From assembly GCA_964372115.1 (NCBI GenBank), contig CAYJPN010000017.1, positions 45,609 to 109,608 on the forward strand: a DNA stretch of 64,000 bases. Direction: 5' to 3'. Every line of letters starts with the position of its first letter. Position 1 is the stretch's first letter. Shown piece after piece: positions 1 to 9,022 of this stretch. The notes beneath the pieces were generated by a model. It made no database searches and had not been told where the DNA came from. It saw only the letters and a program-made list of their open reading frames with translations. The position numbers were made by a program, and so were the translations under genes. Source of the DNA: CG2-30-36-16 sp964372115. Its GTDB lineage: Bacteria > Bacteroidota > Ignavibacteria > Ignavibacteriales > Ignavibacteriaceae.

Positions 1-921
1 GCAGTACAACACTCTGCCCTTCATGTTGAAGCATACATAACTCGTGCAGAAATTAAATTTTTCCTGGACGATCCGGATGGCGCGATGGAAGACTACGCAG
101 AAGCTTTACAAATTGAACCAACTAATCCAAATATCTACTTGGAGCGTGGCAAATTAAAAAAATTTTTGATGGACTTTGAAGGAACAAGAGAAGATTATCA
201 AGCAGCCTTAAAAGCAGATCCTAAAAATGCCGAAATTCATTTTTTAAATGCCGCACTCGAAATTGAATTGGAAAATTTCACATCTGCCCTTCCGTATTTA
301 AACACGGCAATTAAACTTTCGCCTAATATGGAAGAAGCCATAAGGTATAGAGGTATAATAAACTATAATCTTGGTAATTATACAGCGTCAATCTCTGACC
401 TGAATAGAGCCGCCGTTATAAATAGTAAACGAGCAGAAATCTTTTTCTATCGTGGAAATGCTAAAGCTAAATTAGGTGATATGGACGGCGCTATCCAGGA
501 CCTGACAATTGCAATGATGGACCCGGATTATTATGCCGCATATATAAGTCGTGGAATTTTAAAACTCAATACCGGTGACCCGGAAAGCGGTTTAAGTGAT
601 TTTACAAAGGCTGTAAGAATCCATCCTAAAAATCCTGAGGGTTATGTACATAGAGCAAAAGCAAACCGCGCATTAGACAATCTGTCGGAATCATTAAAAG
701 ATTTGAATAAAGCCATCGAATTAAATGCACGATTTCATGAAGCTTTTTTTTTCCGCGCGGTTGTTCACTTTAACCTTAAATATTATAAACAGGCAATTGA
801 AGATGCGGAAAAAGCAATTTATTTGAGACAAGACTATGAACCGCTGCTGCAGTATATAATGGATGAGTGTAAAAGTCTGCTCAACTCAAAATGTTTATCA
901 TTACTTCAGCCTAAAGATTAG
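1..921 (+). CDS. TPR-repeat protein, 5'-truncated by window edge
   Basis: The reading frame is open from base 1, so the gene begins outside the window; the ATG at 85 is an internal Met inside a repeat. The visible 306 residues are almost entirely tandem tetratricopeptide repeats of about 34 residues, with recurring patterns such as YRGIINYNLGNY, FYRGNAKAKLGDMDGAIQDL and RAKANRALDNLSESLKDLNK. TPR arrays act as protein-protein interaction scaffolds. No signal peptide or other domain can be judged because the N-terminus is missing. It ends 44 bp before the convergent small gene at 965-1159. The specific role is unknown. Confidence 0.85.
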   Translation, partial: AVQHSALHVEAYITRAEIKFFLDDPDGAMEDYAEALQIEPTNPNIYLERGKLKKFLMDFEGTREDYQAALKADPKNAEIHFLNAALEIELENFTSALPYLNTAIKLSPNMEEAIRYRGIINYNLGNYTASISDLNRAAVINSKRAEIFFYRGNAKAKLGDMDGAIQDLTIAMMDPDYYAAYISRGILKLNTGDPESGLSDFTKAVRIHPKNPEGYVHRAKANRALDNLSESLKDLNKAIELNARFHEAFFFRAVVHFNLKYYKQAIEDAEKAIYLRQDYEPLLQYIMDECKSLLNSKCLSLLQPKD

Positions 922-964
922 TCAAAAACCAATTGAGGTTTTGTTTCCGAGCGGCTTTTCCGTA

Positions 965-1159
965 TCAAAATCTTCTGTCAATTTTGCGAAATTGCGGTCT
1001 ACGTTTTACTTCGAATTTCAGACATTCCCTACCCGAGGCTTCGTATACTTCCGTGCCGGGCAAAAACTTTGATTTGAATTCCATAATAGCACAACCGTAG
1101 GGTTTCTTTGGATCCCATGTAATTTTAAAATATATGCATTGCCGGCAGTTTGTTTTCAT
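965..1159 (-). CDS. Small conserved four-cysteine protein (64 aa)
   Basis: This is a short protein with cysteines at 5, 8, 23 and 46 (NCRQC, PYGC, REC) around an ITWDPKKPYG core. It looks like a family of 60-75 aa proteins that databases often mislabel as uracil-DNA glycosylase; the cysteine spacing suggests a bound metal, but that is inference. The ATG at 1159 is preferred; a TTG six bases upstream is possible. There is no strong ribosome binding site. It converges with the TPR gene. Composition and motif conservation argue for a real gene rather than a chance frame. Confidence 0.65.
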   Translation of the reverse strand: MKTNCRQCIYFKITWDPKKPYGCAIMEFKSKFLPGTEVYEASGRECLKFEVKRRPQFRKIDRRF

Positions 1160-1197
1160 ACTCAATTATCGAAAAAAAGGAATAACTAGTTTAGAGC

Positions 1198-1229
1198 TTT
1201 TGGGGGACAGCTATTTTTTGTTAAATTTG
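1198..1229 (+). promoter_or_regulatory. Bacteroidota-type promoter for gene at 1252
   Basis: TTTTG at 1198-1202, a 19-bp spacer and TAAATTTG at 1222-1229 match the TTG / TAnnTTTG promoter used by the Bacteroidota primary sigma factor. The -7 element ends 22 bp before the ATG at 1252. Confidence 0.5.
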
Positions 1230-1251
1230 AGCATATTAAATAGAGATATAA

Positions 1252-1521
1252 ATGCGCCAGATATATTTAAGAAAAGATTATCAATTTGGAATTCGTAAAA
1301 TAATGATTGACATGTCATCCCTCGTTTCTCATAAAAATATACGTTTACCCAAAGAAAAATTTGAAGACCAACTTTATTTGCCTTACTTGCCGGATGTAAA
1401 AAATAAATTAAATATTGAAAAATATTTTCTTTTAAAGGCGAATATGGTTAAGGAAGATGACAATTTTTACTATTTCGAATACAAATTTAAACCCGAACAA
1501 GTTGAGGAAACTGCTTACTAA
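1252..1521 (+). CDS. Hypothetical protein, 89 aa
   Basis: No family is recognised. The 89 residues are soluble, basic at the N-terminus (MRQIYLRKDYQFG) and end in an acidic tail, with several aromatic residues (NFYYFEYKF) that suggest a small folded beta-rich domain. A well-spaced TTG/TAnnTTTG promoter lies just upstream, which supports expression. The stop codon sits five bases before a 100-bp inverted-repeat element. The next gene downstream is convergent. Confidence 0.55.
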   Translation: MRQIYLRKDYQFGIRKIMIDMSSLVSHKNIRLPKEKFEDQLYLPYLPDVKNKLNIEKYFLLKANMVKEDDNFYYFEYKFKPEQVEETAY

Positions 1522-1525
1522 AAAC

Positions 1526-1625
1526 GGGACTTTCTCAAAATAATTATCTGCGAAACATAAACTTTTAGTGTGACTTAAATGCCTCTCTAAAATTAACTTT
1601 GCAAAACACTTTTTAAGAAAGTCCC
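1526..1625. repeat. 100-bp element with 15-bp terminal inverted repeats (possible MITE)
   Basis: The left end (1526-1540, starting GGGACTTTCTCAAAA) and the right end (1611-1625) are inverted copies with one mismatch in 15. The 70-bp centre is AT-rich and non-coding. Sharp GGGAC ends fit a miniature inverted-repeat transposable element. No target-site duplication is obvious in the flanks. The pair could also form a long-loop hairpin between the two convergent genes. Confidence 0.45.
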
Positions 1626-1635
1626 TATTGTTTAT

Positions 1636-2112
1636 TTAAAAATTTACGTTTGAAGAATATTTATATTCTACTTCAACCTCCCACATACTCTGTGCAGGGT
1701 CGCCCTGATTTATAACTTTAAACTTTACGTATCCATCATGTGCCTGCACCACCCAAACATCACCATTTGCAAGCGGTGTTGCGCAAACATCCGTCTGCCA
1801 TTTTGTTTCATCAACCTTTGTAACTGAGGCAAGATCCACATTACCTACACGATAAATTTTGTTGTTAAAAGTTCTAAACCAAATGCCCGTTCCACCACCG
1901 GTTCCGGGTTCGCACCATCCTATAGTTTCTCCGTCAACTAAAGTGTAATCTACTTCTGCACCTGTTTTTTGTGTTGACCAGTCTATACCCAAATGAGAAA
2001 CAGTAATTTTAGAAGTTCCGCTGTTTCCGGGCGTGGAAGGATTTTCATCTTTATTACAGCCACCTGCAAACAAGAATGTTATAAGTACAACAATATTAAG
2101 AACGATTTTCAT
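1636..2112 (-). CDS. Predicted secreted lipoprotein (158 aa)
   Basis: The N-terminus is a clear lipoprotein signal: a basic start, a hydrophobic stretch, then FAGGC with Cys19 as the lipidated residue, followed by a flexible Asn/Gly/Ser/Pro linker. The remaining 130 residues look beta-rich (WSTQKTGAEVDY, WCEPGTGGGTGIWFRTF, WVVQAHDGYVKFKV, WEVEVEYKY), with many Trp and aromatic residues; the family is not recognised. Similar small beta lipoproteins in this phylum are often paralogous exported proteins of unknown role. It lies 17 bp downstream of the zinc-ribbon gene in the same direction, so the two may be cotranscribed. Confidence 0.75.
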   Translation of the reverse strand: MKIVLNIVVLITFLFAGGCNKDENPSTPGNSGTSKITVSHLGIDWSTQKTGAEVDYTLVDGETIGWCEPGTGGGTGIWFRTFNNKIYRVGNVDLASVTKVDETKWQTDVCATPLANGDVWVVQAHDGYVKFKVINQGDPAQSMWEVEVEYKYSSNVNF

Positions 2113-2129
2113 TTTTTCTCCTAATAATT

Positions 2130-2354
2130 TTAGAAAGGTTTTACATTTTCATCTTTTAATTTACCCGGGTAATTATTACCGCAATATTTGCAAAATTTTG
2201 CATATGGGTTATCAATAGTCTTCCCGCAACCGGGACACATATCTATTAGTTTGCTGCCGCATAATGAACAAAACTCATCAGCTTCAGCAGTGTGGCAAAA
2301 GTATTTACACTTAGGGCAAATTTTATAATAGCTTGATGATACTTTTTCATTCAT
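2130..2354 (-). CDS. Double zinc-ribbon protein (74 aa)
   Basis: Two treble-clef zinc ribbons fill the protein. One has Cys13/16 (CPKC) and Cys29/32 (CSLC); the other has Cys40/43 (CPGC) and Cys55/58 (CKYC). Each should bind one structural zinc. Such stand-alone ribbons usually mediate protein or nucleic-acid contacts; no partner is visible here. It precedes the lipoprotein gene by 17 bp. The region upstream (2355-2584) is the divergent control region shared with the sensor-kinase gene; no promoter could be fixed there. Confidence 0.75.
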   Translation of the reverse strand: MNEKVSSSYYKICPKCKYFCHTAEADEFCSLCGSKLIDMCPGCGKTIDNPYAKFCKYCGNNYPGKLKDENVKPF

Positions 2355-2584
2355 GCTTTTCTCTCTTGTGTTGAGTTAAATGCTTTGATAATAATAAAAA
2401 ATAGTGGCAATTACTGATAAACGTCTACTTTTAAATCATTGCCATGACTTTTACAAAACAATCGTTGTACCAGAGAAAAAAGATGATATTTTCTCAGTAT
2501 TTTGTTTTAATTAAACAAAATCTTGGTTATTTTTTGGGTGATTGTATCTCTTGAAGGCAACACTGATATATCAACAAGCAACAG

Positions 2585-5500
2585 ATGCTAATAAAATTCT
2601 TTATAAAAATAATTTTTGTTTCTTCACTACTTTCAATATTCTCATTTCCACAGAATATTAGAATAAAACTTGAGGAAATAAAAAACCCATCAGACAATGT
2701 GATAAGAGTTTTGAGCGGAAATTCACTTAATGATTTTTGGGTGAATGACGCCAATGGTAACCTTTATCATTTTTTTGAGAATCGCTGGAAAAAATTCGAC
2801 GGTCCCCAGGGATTTATTTCCAATACTTCAATCATCACCCCCGATTCTGATTCTAATTTTTTAATGATGTTGTGGGATAAAGAGTGGCGCACTCATTTTT
2901 TTAAGTTCACAGGCAAAAGCTGGTTAAAATTACCTTTTATTCATCCCTACCCAATTCAAAAATTTATTAAGTACAACAATAAGGTCAACTATATTATAGG
3001 CAACTTCGGCTCGCTTTTAAAATACGAGCGCGATAGTATTACTATAATAAAAACACCGATTGAGGAACATCTTATCAGTGCGGTTGCCGAATCAAAGGAT
3101 GTAGTTTGGATTGGAACACAGGGTAACGGGATTTTTAGATACGATGGGAAAAATTTTAAACCGTACAAAATTAAAGATCAGGCAAAAACATGGATTAGTG
3201 CAATATGGATTTCAGAAAAAAAGAATATCTATGTTCAAACACATCATAATGAAATATATACTCTCAAAAATGATACATTTATACAAGTGGATAATAGTAA
3301 TGACAGTATTCCACACCTTCCAGATAAATTCGGTTTCATTTTATATACGAGTAATGATCAAAAATATCCTTCAACTTCATTTTATATTCCAAAAGAAAAG
3401 GATATCAGTTCAATATGTCGACTAAAAGATAATACCTATATTTTCAGTTCCACTTCAGGGAAACTTTTTACCGGAAAAGAATGCAATCAATTGTTTTTTT
3501 ATGACCTGGCTAGTAGTTTTGGTGTTGCCGGCGATGCACGCAACCAGGTTTTAACCGCTGCTTTTCGTGATTTGAACGGGGATAACCAGCCTGAACTATT
3601 TATGCTCAATTTCGACTATACAAAAAGTTTGAAAGTTTTTCTGAACGAAAAAGACCATAAGTTTACGGAGATTACTGCATTAACAGGTTTAAATAGTTTA
3701 GCAGAAAAATCAGCTTCCTTTTATGTTACAGATATTAATGAAGACGGTAAACTTGATATCGTCTTTGTAAATTTGATAGACGGACGCTGCCAGCTTTTGA
3801 CAACAGAATTAAAAAATGATTACTTTTTTTCGCTGAAACAAATAATCGATTTTTCTCCAGTGTACAATGTTGTTGCTCCTATTAACATCAGGTTTACAGA
3901 CTTTGATCTTGACGGCGATCTTGATTTAAACATAGTTCGTTATTATGGTGACGATTTGCTTCACGGAAGTTCTTTCTTTTTAGAAAATAAATCGTGGGGA
4001 AATTTTGTTTTAGCGGGTAAAAAATTTAATGATTTAGATTCATGGAATACTCAGTCAATCTTTGCCGATTTTGATGGGAATGGAAAAAACGACTGGTTTG
4101 TATCAAATAAATGGCGCAAAGATCAATTGTTGCTGAACCGTAATGGTAGGTGGGCAGCTACAAATTTTTCCAATTTAACTTTCGATACTTTAAAGTACAT
4201 GAATACAGTCGGCAGCACTACGATAGACTATGATGTGGACGGAGATCTCGATCTTTTGTTGATTACAGAGGAACAAACAATAAGAATATTAAAAAATGAC
4301 GGGAAAGCAAATTTTTCAGATGTAACTGATTCTTTAATTCCACCGGCAATTTTTGAAGAAGGTATAAAAGCCGAGTTTAAACATATCTTAAATACTGCTG
4401 ATTTTAACAACGATGGTTACCCCGATATATTTTTAACAATTTTTAATCACAGGCTTTCTCAAAACTTTCTGCTGCTAAACCGTAATGCACTATATTTTGA
4501 AGATGTAACTGAGTTCGCCGGAGTAAAACTTCCTTATTCGAGCGGTGTAATTTGCGCGGATGTTGATGACGATGGAGATATAGATATCTTCGGTTTTGGA
4601 AACGGACTTAATAACCTATGGATAAACATGACCAACGATAACAATTATTTTAAAATTGTTCCAAAGGGTGTTTATTCAAACAGAACCGGTGTTGGAGTTA
4701 AAATTTGGATTTATGATTCAGGCCATTTTAATGACCAGGCTTATCTGCGTGGTTATACTCAAACCGGCACAATCGATTTTGGGAATAATCAGATAAATGA
4801 TGATGTGGTTCATTTCGGTATTAGCGCAGCAAAAAAATATGATTTGAAAATTCAATTTCAAGGCGGAACTATAAAACGACTTGAGAATATCCGGCCGGGG
4901 AAAACCCTCATTGTATCCGAAACCAATGAAATAACCGCATTTATATATTTACTACCCGGAAATATTTTTCGCTATTTACGTCAAGAAGAGGTAATATTTT
5001 ATATAATCTCTTTTCTACTCGGTATGGGAATAATTTTTGGGGGGATAAAATTCGGATACAAAAAATTTAAATGGGACACCAAACTTACCGTAATGTTAAT
5101 AGGTGTTAATGTAACAATTTTTTGGATATTAATTCTTCTTTCAAGCGATTCGCTTTTTGTACTTAAATATTTTTTACCGGTTGGTGTTGTTTCCGCCGGT
5201 ATTCTTTTACCAAATCTCATTTACTTCCGGCTACAAAAAAACGTAAGTAAAAATATTTCGCAGGCTGAACTTCACGATAAACTCTTTCAACTACTTATCA
5301 ATTTTACGCATGGGGAATGGGCTTTACGAAATTTGAACAGTTTGCAGCTTCTGTGCCAAAATGTTCCGCAGAATACAAATGATGAATCTTTCCTAAAGCA
5401 GTTCGAAGAACGAAGAGCAACTTTCAGAAAAATGACATTACCTGCCATTGATAATATACTCGTATACTGCGCTTACATGAATTTGGACAAGGTTTTTACA

Positions 5501-6121
5501 AGCGAGTTAACGCGAATTCATTCATACCTAAAAAAAATATTTATTGAAGAAAACCTATTAGTTTCTAAAACTGAATATGAAGCAGCCGCAGATAGTATAA
5601 AAGAATTAAAACTAAAGCTGAGGGAATTAAAGGTTGGTATTTTTTCAATCTTTTCAAGTGATCCTGTAGAAGTTATTCGATCAGTATGCGACTCGGTTGT
5701 AAGAACGTTTGAAGAGAAAAATATAATTATCGAAAAACTGAAACAATATCGAAAAAATATTCCAGTACTGATAAAAGGATACGAACTAGCGGATATAATA
5801 GATAACTGCATAAACAACGCAACGAGAGCTATAGATATTTTCCCCGGAAAAATCACAATTTCTCTAATCCAATTTGCGCCAAAGATTTTGATTGAGATTG
5901 AGGACAACGGTAAAGGAATAAGCAATGAAAATTTTGAAAAAATTTTTGAACGAGGATACAGTAGTGAAAAAAGTACGGGACATGGTTTGTATCTAGCGCG
6001 CGAATCATTAAAAAAATATGGCGGTAGAATTTATCTGAAAGAAAGCCAACCCGGGAAAACAATAATTGTAATTGAACTAAACGAAGGAATTTATAATGAA
6101 GCCTCTCCTGTTGTTAATTGA
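2585..6121 (+). CDS. Membrane sensor histidine kinase with FG-GAP/VCBS and ASPIC/UnbV sensor region
   Basis: A signal peptide (about 1-23) leads into an N-terminal part (about 30-310) with two-component-propeller-like repeats such as VWIGTQGNGIFRYDGKNF. Five or more FG-GAP/VCBS repeats follow (about 325-690; DLNGDNQPELF, DINEDGKLDIVF, DFDLDGDLDL, DVDGDLDLLL, DFNNDGYPDIFL), with calcium-type Asp loops. An ASPIC/UnbV-like segment starts near SNRTGVGVKI (about 698-770). Three membrane segments lie at roughly 800-880. The cytoplasmic part has a candidate phospho-acceptor His909 (FTHGEWALRNL), then a HATPase_c domain with N-box Asp1073-Asn1078, Asp1107 in DNGKGI and a glycine-rich STGHGLYL. The stop overlaps the response-regulator start by 26 bp, so the pair should act together. 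The extracytoplasmic ligand is unknown. Confidence 0.85.
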   Translation: MLIKFFIKIIFVSSLLSIFSFPQNIRIKLEEIKNPSDNVIRVLSGNSLNDFWVNDANGNLYHFFENRWKKFDGPQGFISNTSIITPDSDSNFLMMLWDKEWRTHFFKFTGKSWLKLPFIHPYPIQKFIKYNNKVNYIIGNFGSLLKYERDSITIIKTPIEEHLISAVAESKDVVWIGTQGNGIFRYDGKNFKPYKIKDQAKTWISAIWISEKKNIYVQTHHNEIYTLKNDTFIQVDNSNDSIPHLPDKFGFILYTSNDQKYPSTSFYIPKEKDISSICRLKDNTYIFSSTSGKLFTGKECNQLFFYDLASSFGVAGDARNQVLTAAFRDLNGDNQPELFMLNFDYTKSLKVFLNEKDHKFTEITALTGLNSLAEKSASFYVTDINEDGKLDIVFVNLIDGRCQLLTTELKNDYFFSLKQIIDFSPVYNVVAPINIRFTDFDLDGDLDLNIVRYYGDDLLHGSSFFLENKSWGNFVLAGKKFNDLDSWNTQSIFADFDGNGKNDWFVSNKWRKDQLLLNRNGRWAATNFSNLTFDTLKYMNTVGSTTIDYDVDGDLDLLLITEEQTIRILKNDGKANFSDVTDSLIPPAIFEEGIKAEFKHILNTADFNNDGYPDIFLTIFNHRLSQNFLLLNRNALYFEDVTEFAGVKLPYSSGVICADVDDDGDIDIFGFGNGLNNLWINMTNDNNYFKIVPKGVYSNRTGVGVKIWIYDSGHFNDQAYLRGYTQTGTIDFGNNQINDDVVHFGISAAKKYDLKIQFQGGTIKRLENIRPGKTLIVSETNEITAFIYLLPGNIFRYLRQEEVIFYIISFLLGMGIIFGGIKFGYKKFKWDTKLTVMLIGVNVTIFWILILLSSDSLFVLKYFLPVGVVSAGILLPNLIYFRLQKNVSKNISQAELHDKLFQLLINFTHGEWALRNLNSLQLLCQNVPQNTNDESFLKQFEERRATFRKMTLPAIDNILVYCAYMNLDKVFTSELTRIHSYLKKIFIEENLLVSKTEYEAAADSIKELKLKLRELKVGIFSIFSSDPVEVIRSVCDSVVRTFEEKNIIIEKLKQYRKNIPVLIKGYELADIIDNCINNATRAIDIFPGKITISLIQFAPKILIEIEDNGKGISNENFEKIFERGYSSEKSTGHGLYLARESLKKYGGRIYLKESQPGKTIIVIELNEGIYNEASPVVN

Positions 6122-7499
6122 TGATGATAATGAATTTATATCCGATTTAGTATTATTATTAAAAAATGATTACAACTGTATTTCGGCAAATACGGGTGAA
6201 GAAGGACTAAAATTAATCGAGGAAAAATCACCCGATCTTGTGCTCCTTGATTTAATGCTTGGTGATGGAGTTAACGGACTTCAAGTGTTAAAAAAAATCA
6301 TCAAAGTAGACGACAATCTTCCGGTAATTATGATAACCGATTATGCTTCAATAGACACTGCAATTGAAGCTATAAAAATTGGGGCATTTGATTATATAAG
6401 TAAAGCCCCAAATCTTAAAGAGTTTAAACTACTTGTAGAAAGATCGTTAGAACAAAAAATTGCAAAAGTTCAGGCAAAAACGTTAAGTGAAGAAATTCAC
6501 AGACCTTATTCAACGATAATCGGTGAAAGCCTTCCGGCAAAAAAATTGAATGAAGAAATTTCACTCTTTGCCGGCAACGACAACACCGTTCTTGTTACAG
6601 GTGAAAGCGGCGTTGGGAAAGAACTTGTCGCTCGTCAAATTCATCAGCAGAGCGGCAGAAGGAATAAACCTCTTGTTGCAATCAATTGTGCCGCTATGCC
6701 AAAAGACCTTGTTGAGAGTGAATTATTCGGTCATGAGAGAGGGGCTTTCACGGGAGCCTCAACGAAGAAGCTGGGTAAGTTTGAGGTTGCTTCCGGCGGA
6801 ATAATTTTTCTTGATGAAATAAGCGAGCTCGATTTAAATGCACAAGTAAAACTGCTCCGTGTTCTTCAGGAAAAAGAATTTGAACGGGTTGGTGGAATAA
6901 CAACTATAAAATCAAATGTGCGTGTAATAGCCGCCACAAACAGAAATTTAAAAGAGCTTACAAAAAAAGGTTTATTCCGTGAAGACCTTTTTTTTAGATT
7001 AAACGTTTTGCCGATCAATGTACCATCACTAAAAGACCGCAAAGAGGATATTCCGCTTCTTGCAAACCACTTTATCATTTTAACATGCGGCGACTCGAAA
7101 ATTGCAATAAAGAAAATTTCGAAAAGGGCAATGGAGTTGCTCGTGAATTACGATTGGCCTGGCAATATTAGGGAACTGCAAAACCACATTATCCGTGCAG
7201 TGCTTGTTGCACGAGACGATGATATTTCCGAACTACATCTGGATCCGCAGCTTTTTGATTCTTCCGATATTGAAAATATAACAATTAAAATTCCGGAAAC
7301 ATGGGAAGAGATGGATAAAATACGGAAAGAAGAAGTTGATAAAGCAGGAAGAAAAATTGAAAAACTATTTATAGAAAATTTGCTTAAAATGTTTGATGGA
7401 AATATTTCGAAGGCATCCGAGCACATCGGAATTAATCGGACTAATTTTCATAAAATGATGAACAAATGCGGAGCAAAATATATACGGCAACAAAATTAA
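6096..7499 (+). CDS. Sigma-54-dependent response regulator (REC-AAA+-Fis)
   Basis: This is an NtrC-type activator of 467 aa. Receiver domain 1-115 has the acidic pocket Asp9-Asp11, phospho-acceptor Asp52 (LVLLDLM), Thr81 and Lys103. The central AAA+ domain has Walker A GESGVGKE, an intact GAFTGA loop for sigma-54 contact, Walker B GIIFLDEI and an arginine-finger region. The C-terminus ends in a Fis-type helix-turn-helix (NISKASEHIGINRTNFHKMM). It should be phosphorylated by the overlapping upstream kinase and open sigma-54 promoters. Its target promoters are not identified; no TGGCAC-N5-TTGC site was found on reading the immediate neighbourhood. No terminator is evident in 7500-7686. Confidence 0.93.
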   Translation: MKPLLLLIDDDNEFISDLVLLLKNDYNCISANTGEEGLKLIEEKSPDLVLLDLMLGDGVNGLQVLKKIIKVDDNLPVIMITDYASIDTAIEAIKIGAFDYISKAPNLKEFKLLVERSLEQKIAKVQAKTLSEEIHRPYSTIIGESLPAKKLNEEISLFAGNDNTVLVTGESGVGKELVARQIHQQSGRRNKPLVAINCAAMPKDLVESELFGHERGAFTGASTKKLGKFEVASGGIIFLDEISELDLNAQVKLLRVLQEKEFERVGGITTIKSNVRVIAATNRNLKELTKKGLFREDLFFRLNVLPINVPSLKDRKEDIPLLANHFIILTCGDSKIAIKKISKRAMELLVNYDWPGNIRELQNHIIRAVLVARDDDISELHLDPQLFDSSDIENITIKIPETWEEMDKIRKEEVDKAGRKIEKLFIENLLKMFDGNISKASEHIGINRTNFHKMMNKCGAKYIRQQN

Positions 7500-7686
7500 A
7501 CTGGTTTACAAATAGATGTTGCAAACATCTCTAAATTGTGTTAAAATCCGAGCAACTATATTTATTGTTCATCGTTGTATGAAATGTATGTAAAAAGCTC
7601 GGAATATAAGTATGAGGATGTTTTCGTAGCATGCTAATGAGTAATCATTCAAATAATTTTTTAATACAAATTTTTGCTATTAGTCG

Positions 7687-8667
7687 TTATAAGTGCAGTT
7701 CTACTATATCGCCGTCAAATAAAATATGATCTTTTCCAACGGGTTGTCCCTCGAAAACATTTTTTCCCCAGATACGGGCAGTTTTAAAATTTTCTACAAA
7801 ATCTTTGTGCACTCTACCGGCAAATTCCTCTACATCGCTCCCCTTTTTTAAAATGAATGGTTTTGTATAATCTGTATGATGACCAGGTGGTTTAGAATAC
7901 ACACGAATAAGCTGTAACTCTGAAATAATAAAATTAAACATCTCATTTATGTTGCGACCACTTTTTACGGATACCGGAATTATTTTCCATTCATCGCGGA
8001 GAAGTTCATTAAGTACCTCATAGTCATCGTCGAAACCTTCTTCGTCATCTTTATTCACAGCAATTAAAAACGGAAAACGAACCACCTTTTCCCCGTTAAA
8101 TTGCTGATTATTGGCTGGCACAATTCGATGCTCGGCGAGGATTTTAATGGAGTCATCAAACTGCTGAATCGGAAAGTCTTGTAAATCTAACATCAATAAA
8201 ATTAAATCTGCAGTTTTAATAAGTTCAATAAATTCCGGTTCCATATGTTCATCATTAAACGGAGGTGTATCAATTAATTGCAGATGAATATTTTCGAAAA
8301 CAAACATACCAGGTGTGGGGTGCCAGGTTGAATATGGATTTTCAGAAATTTCCGGGTTTGCATTAGTTAGCAACGAAACGAGTGATGATTTACCTGTGTT
8401 CGGCATACCGGCAATAATAATTCTTGCATCACCCTCCTTTACAATTTTATATTCACTTTCGTGTTTTGCGGTTTTCTTATTTTGGTGTGCCTGAGATTTA
8501 AACTTTGAGAGTTTTTTCCTGTACTCAGCCCTCAATTTATCAGTTCCCTTATGTTTGGGAATTGTTCCAAGCAGCTCTTCGAGGGCTATAATTTTATCGT
8601 CTGCGGTAGAGGCTTCTTTAAATTTTCTTTCAGCCTCAAAATACTCTTGCGGAAGATTTGTCGGCAT
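7687..8667 (-). CDS. Obg/DRG-like GTPase with C-terminal TGS domain
   Basis: A helical, lysine-rich N-terminal arm (1-75) precedes a G domain with G1 GMPNTGKSS (87-95), G3 DTPP (133-136), G4 NKDD (205-208) and a G5-like SVKSG. A TGS domain follows (about 255-326), ending in DGDIVELHL. This order resembles DRG/Obg-type and other TGS GTPases, which tend to bind ribosomes or RNA. In G3 the usual glycine of DxxG is replaced by proline, which may lower or alter GTP hydrolysis. It stands alone, with tRNA-Leu upstream and the response-regulator gene converging. Exact substrate or partner unknown. Confidence 0.85.
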   Translation of the reverse strand: MPTNLPQEYFEAERKFKEASTADDKIIALEELLGTIPKHKGTDKLRAEYRKKLSKFKSQAHQNKKTAKHESEYKIVKEGDARIIIAGMPNTGKSSLVSLLTNANPEISENPYSTWHPTPGMFVFENIHLQLIDTPPFNDEHMEPEFIELIKTADLILLMLDLQDFPIQQFDDSIKILAEHRIVPANNQQFNGEKVVRFPFLIAVNKDDEEGFDDDYEVLNELLRDEWKIIPVSVKSGRNINEMFNFIISELQLIRVYSKPPGHHTDYTKPFILKKGSDVEEFAGRVHKDFVENFKTARIWGKNVFEGQPVGKDHILFDGDIVELHL

Positions 8668-8846
8668 AATAAACTCACAATTAAAAATTCGCTTGTTTAG
8701 AAAATAACAAATCGAAGGGTAAAGGTCAAAATGTCTTTGGTAAGTTCTAATAGATAAACTGTAAGTTAGGAGAAATTGTCACGGGTATGTTGTCAGTAGC
8801 AATCATTGAAAAAAAAAATCCGCAATAAAAATGCGAATTTAAATTG

Positions 8847-8930
8847 TGCCCGAAAGGGGACTCGAACCCCTAAGAGATTGCTCTCACTAGCTCCTGAAAC
8901 TAGCGCGTATACCAATTCCGCCATCCGGGC
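8847..8930 (-). tRNA. tRNA-Leu (anticodon CAG)
   Basis: This is an 84-nt class II tRNA with a seven-pair acceptor stem (GCCCGGA with TTCGGGC, one G-U), discriminator A and a long variable arm. The anticodon loop TTCAGGA gives CAG. CCA is not encoded. A TTG/TATATTTG promoter lies 23 bp upstream. Confidence 0.95.
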
Positions 8931-8953
8931 ATTACTCATTAGAATTAGCGGGG

Positions 8954-8984
8954 CAAATATAGCAACACCCCGATAAATCTACAA
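8954..8984 (-). promoter_or_regulatory. Promoter of tRNA-Leu
   Basis: On the minus strand, TTG (8982-8984), a 20-bp spacer and TATATTTG (8954-8961) match the TTG/TAnnTTTG consensus. The same TATATTTG octamer precedes the other two tRNA loci in this window. Confidence 0.7.
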
Positions 8985-9022
8985 TTTAAATTATATTTAT
9001 TTCAAAACGCTTCGCACTATGG

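Noticed and set aside
6096..7499. Self-contained phage or defence island around the regulator
   Set aside because: No integrase, toxin, restriction or phage genes are nearby; flanks are ordinary chromosomal genes.
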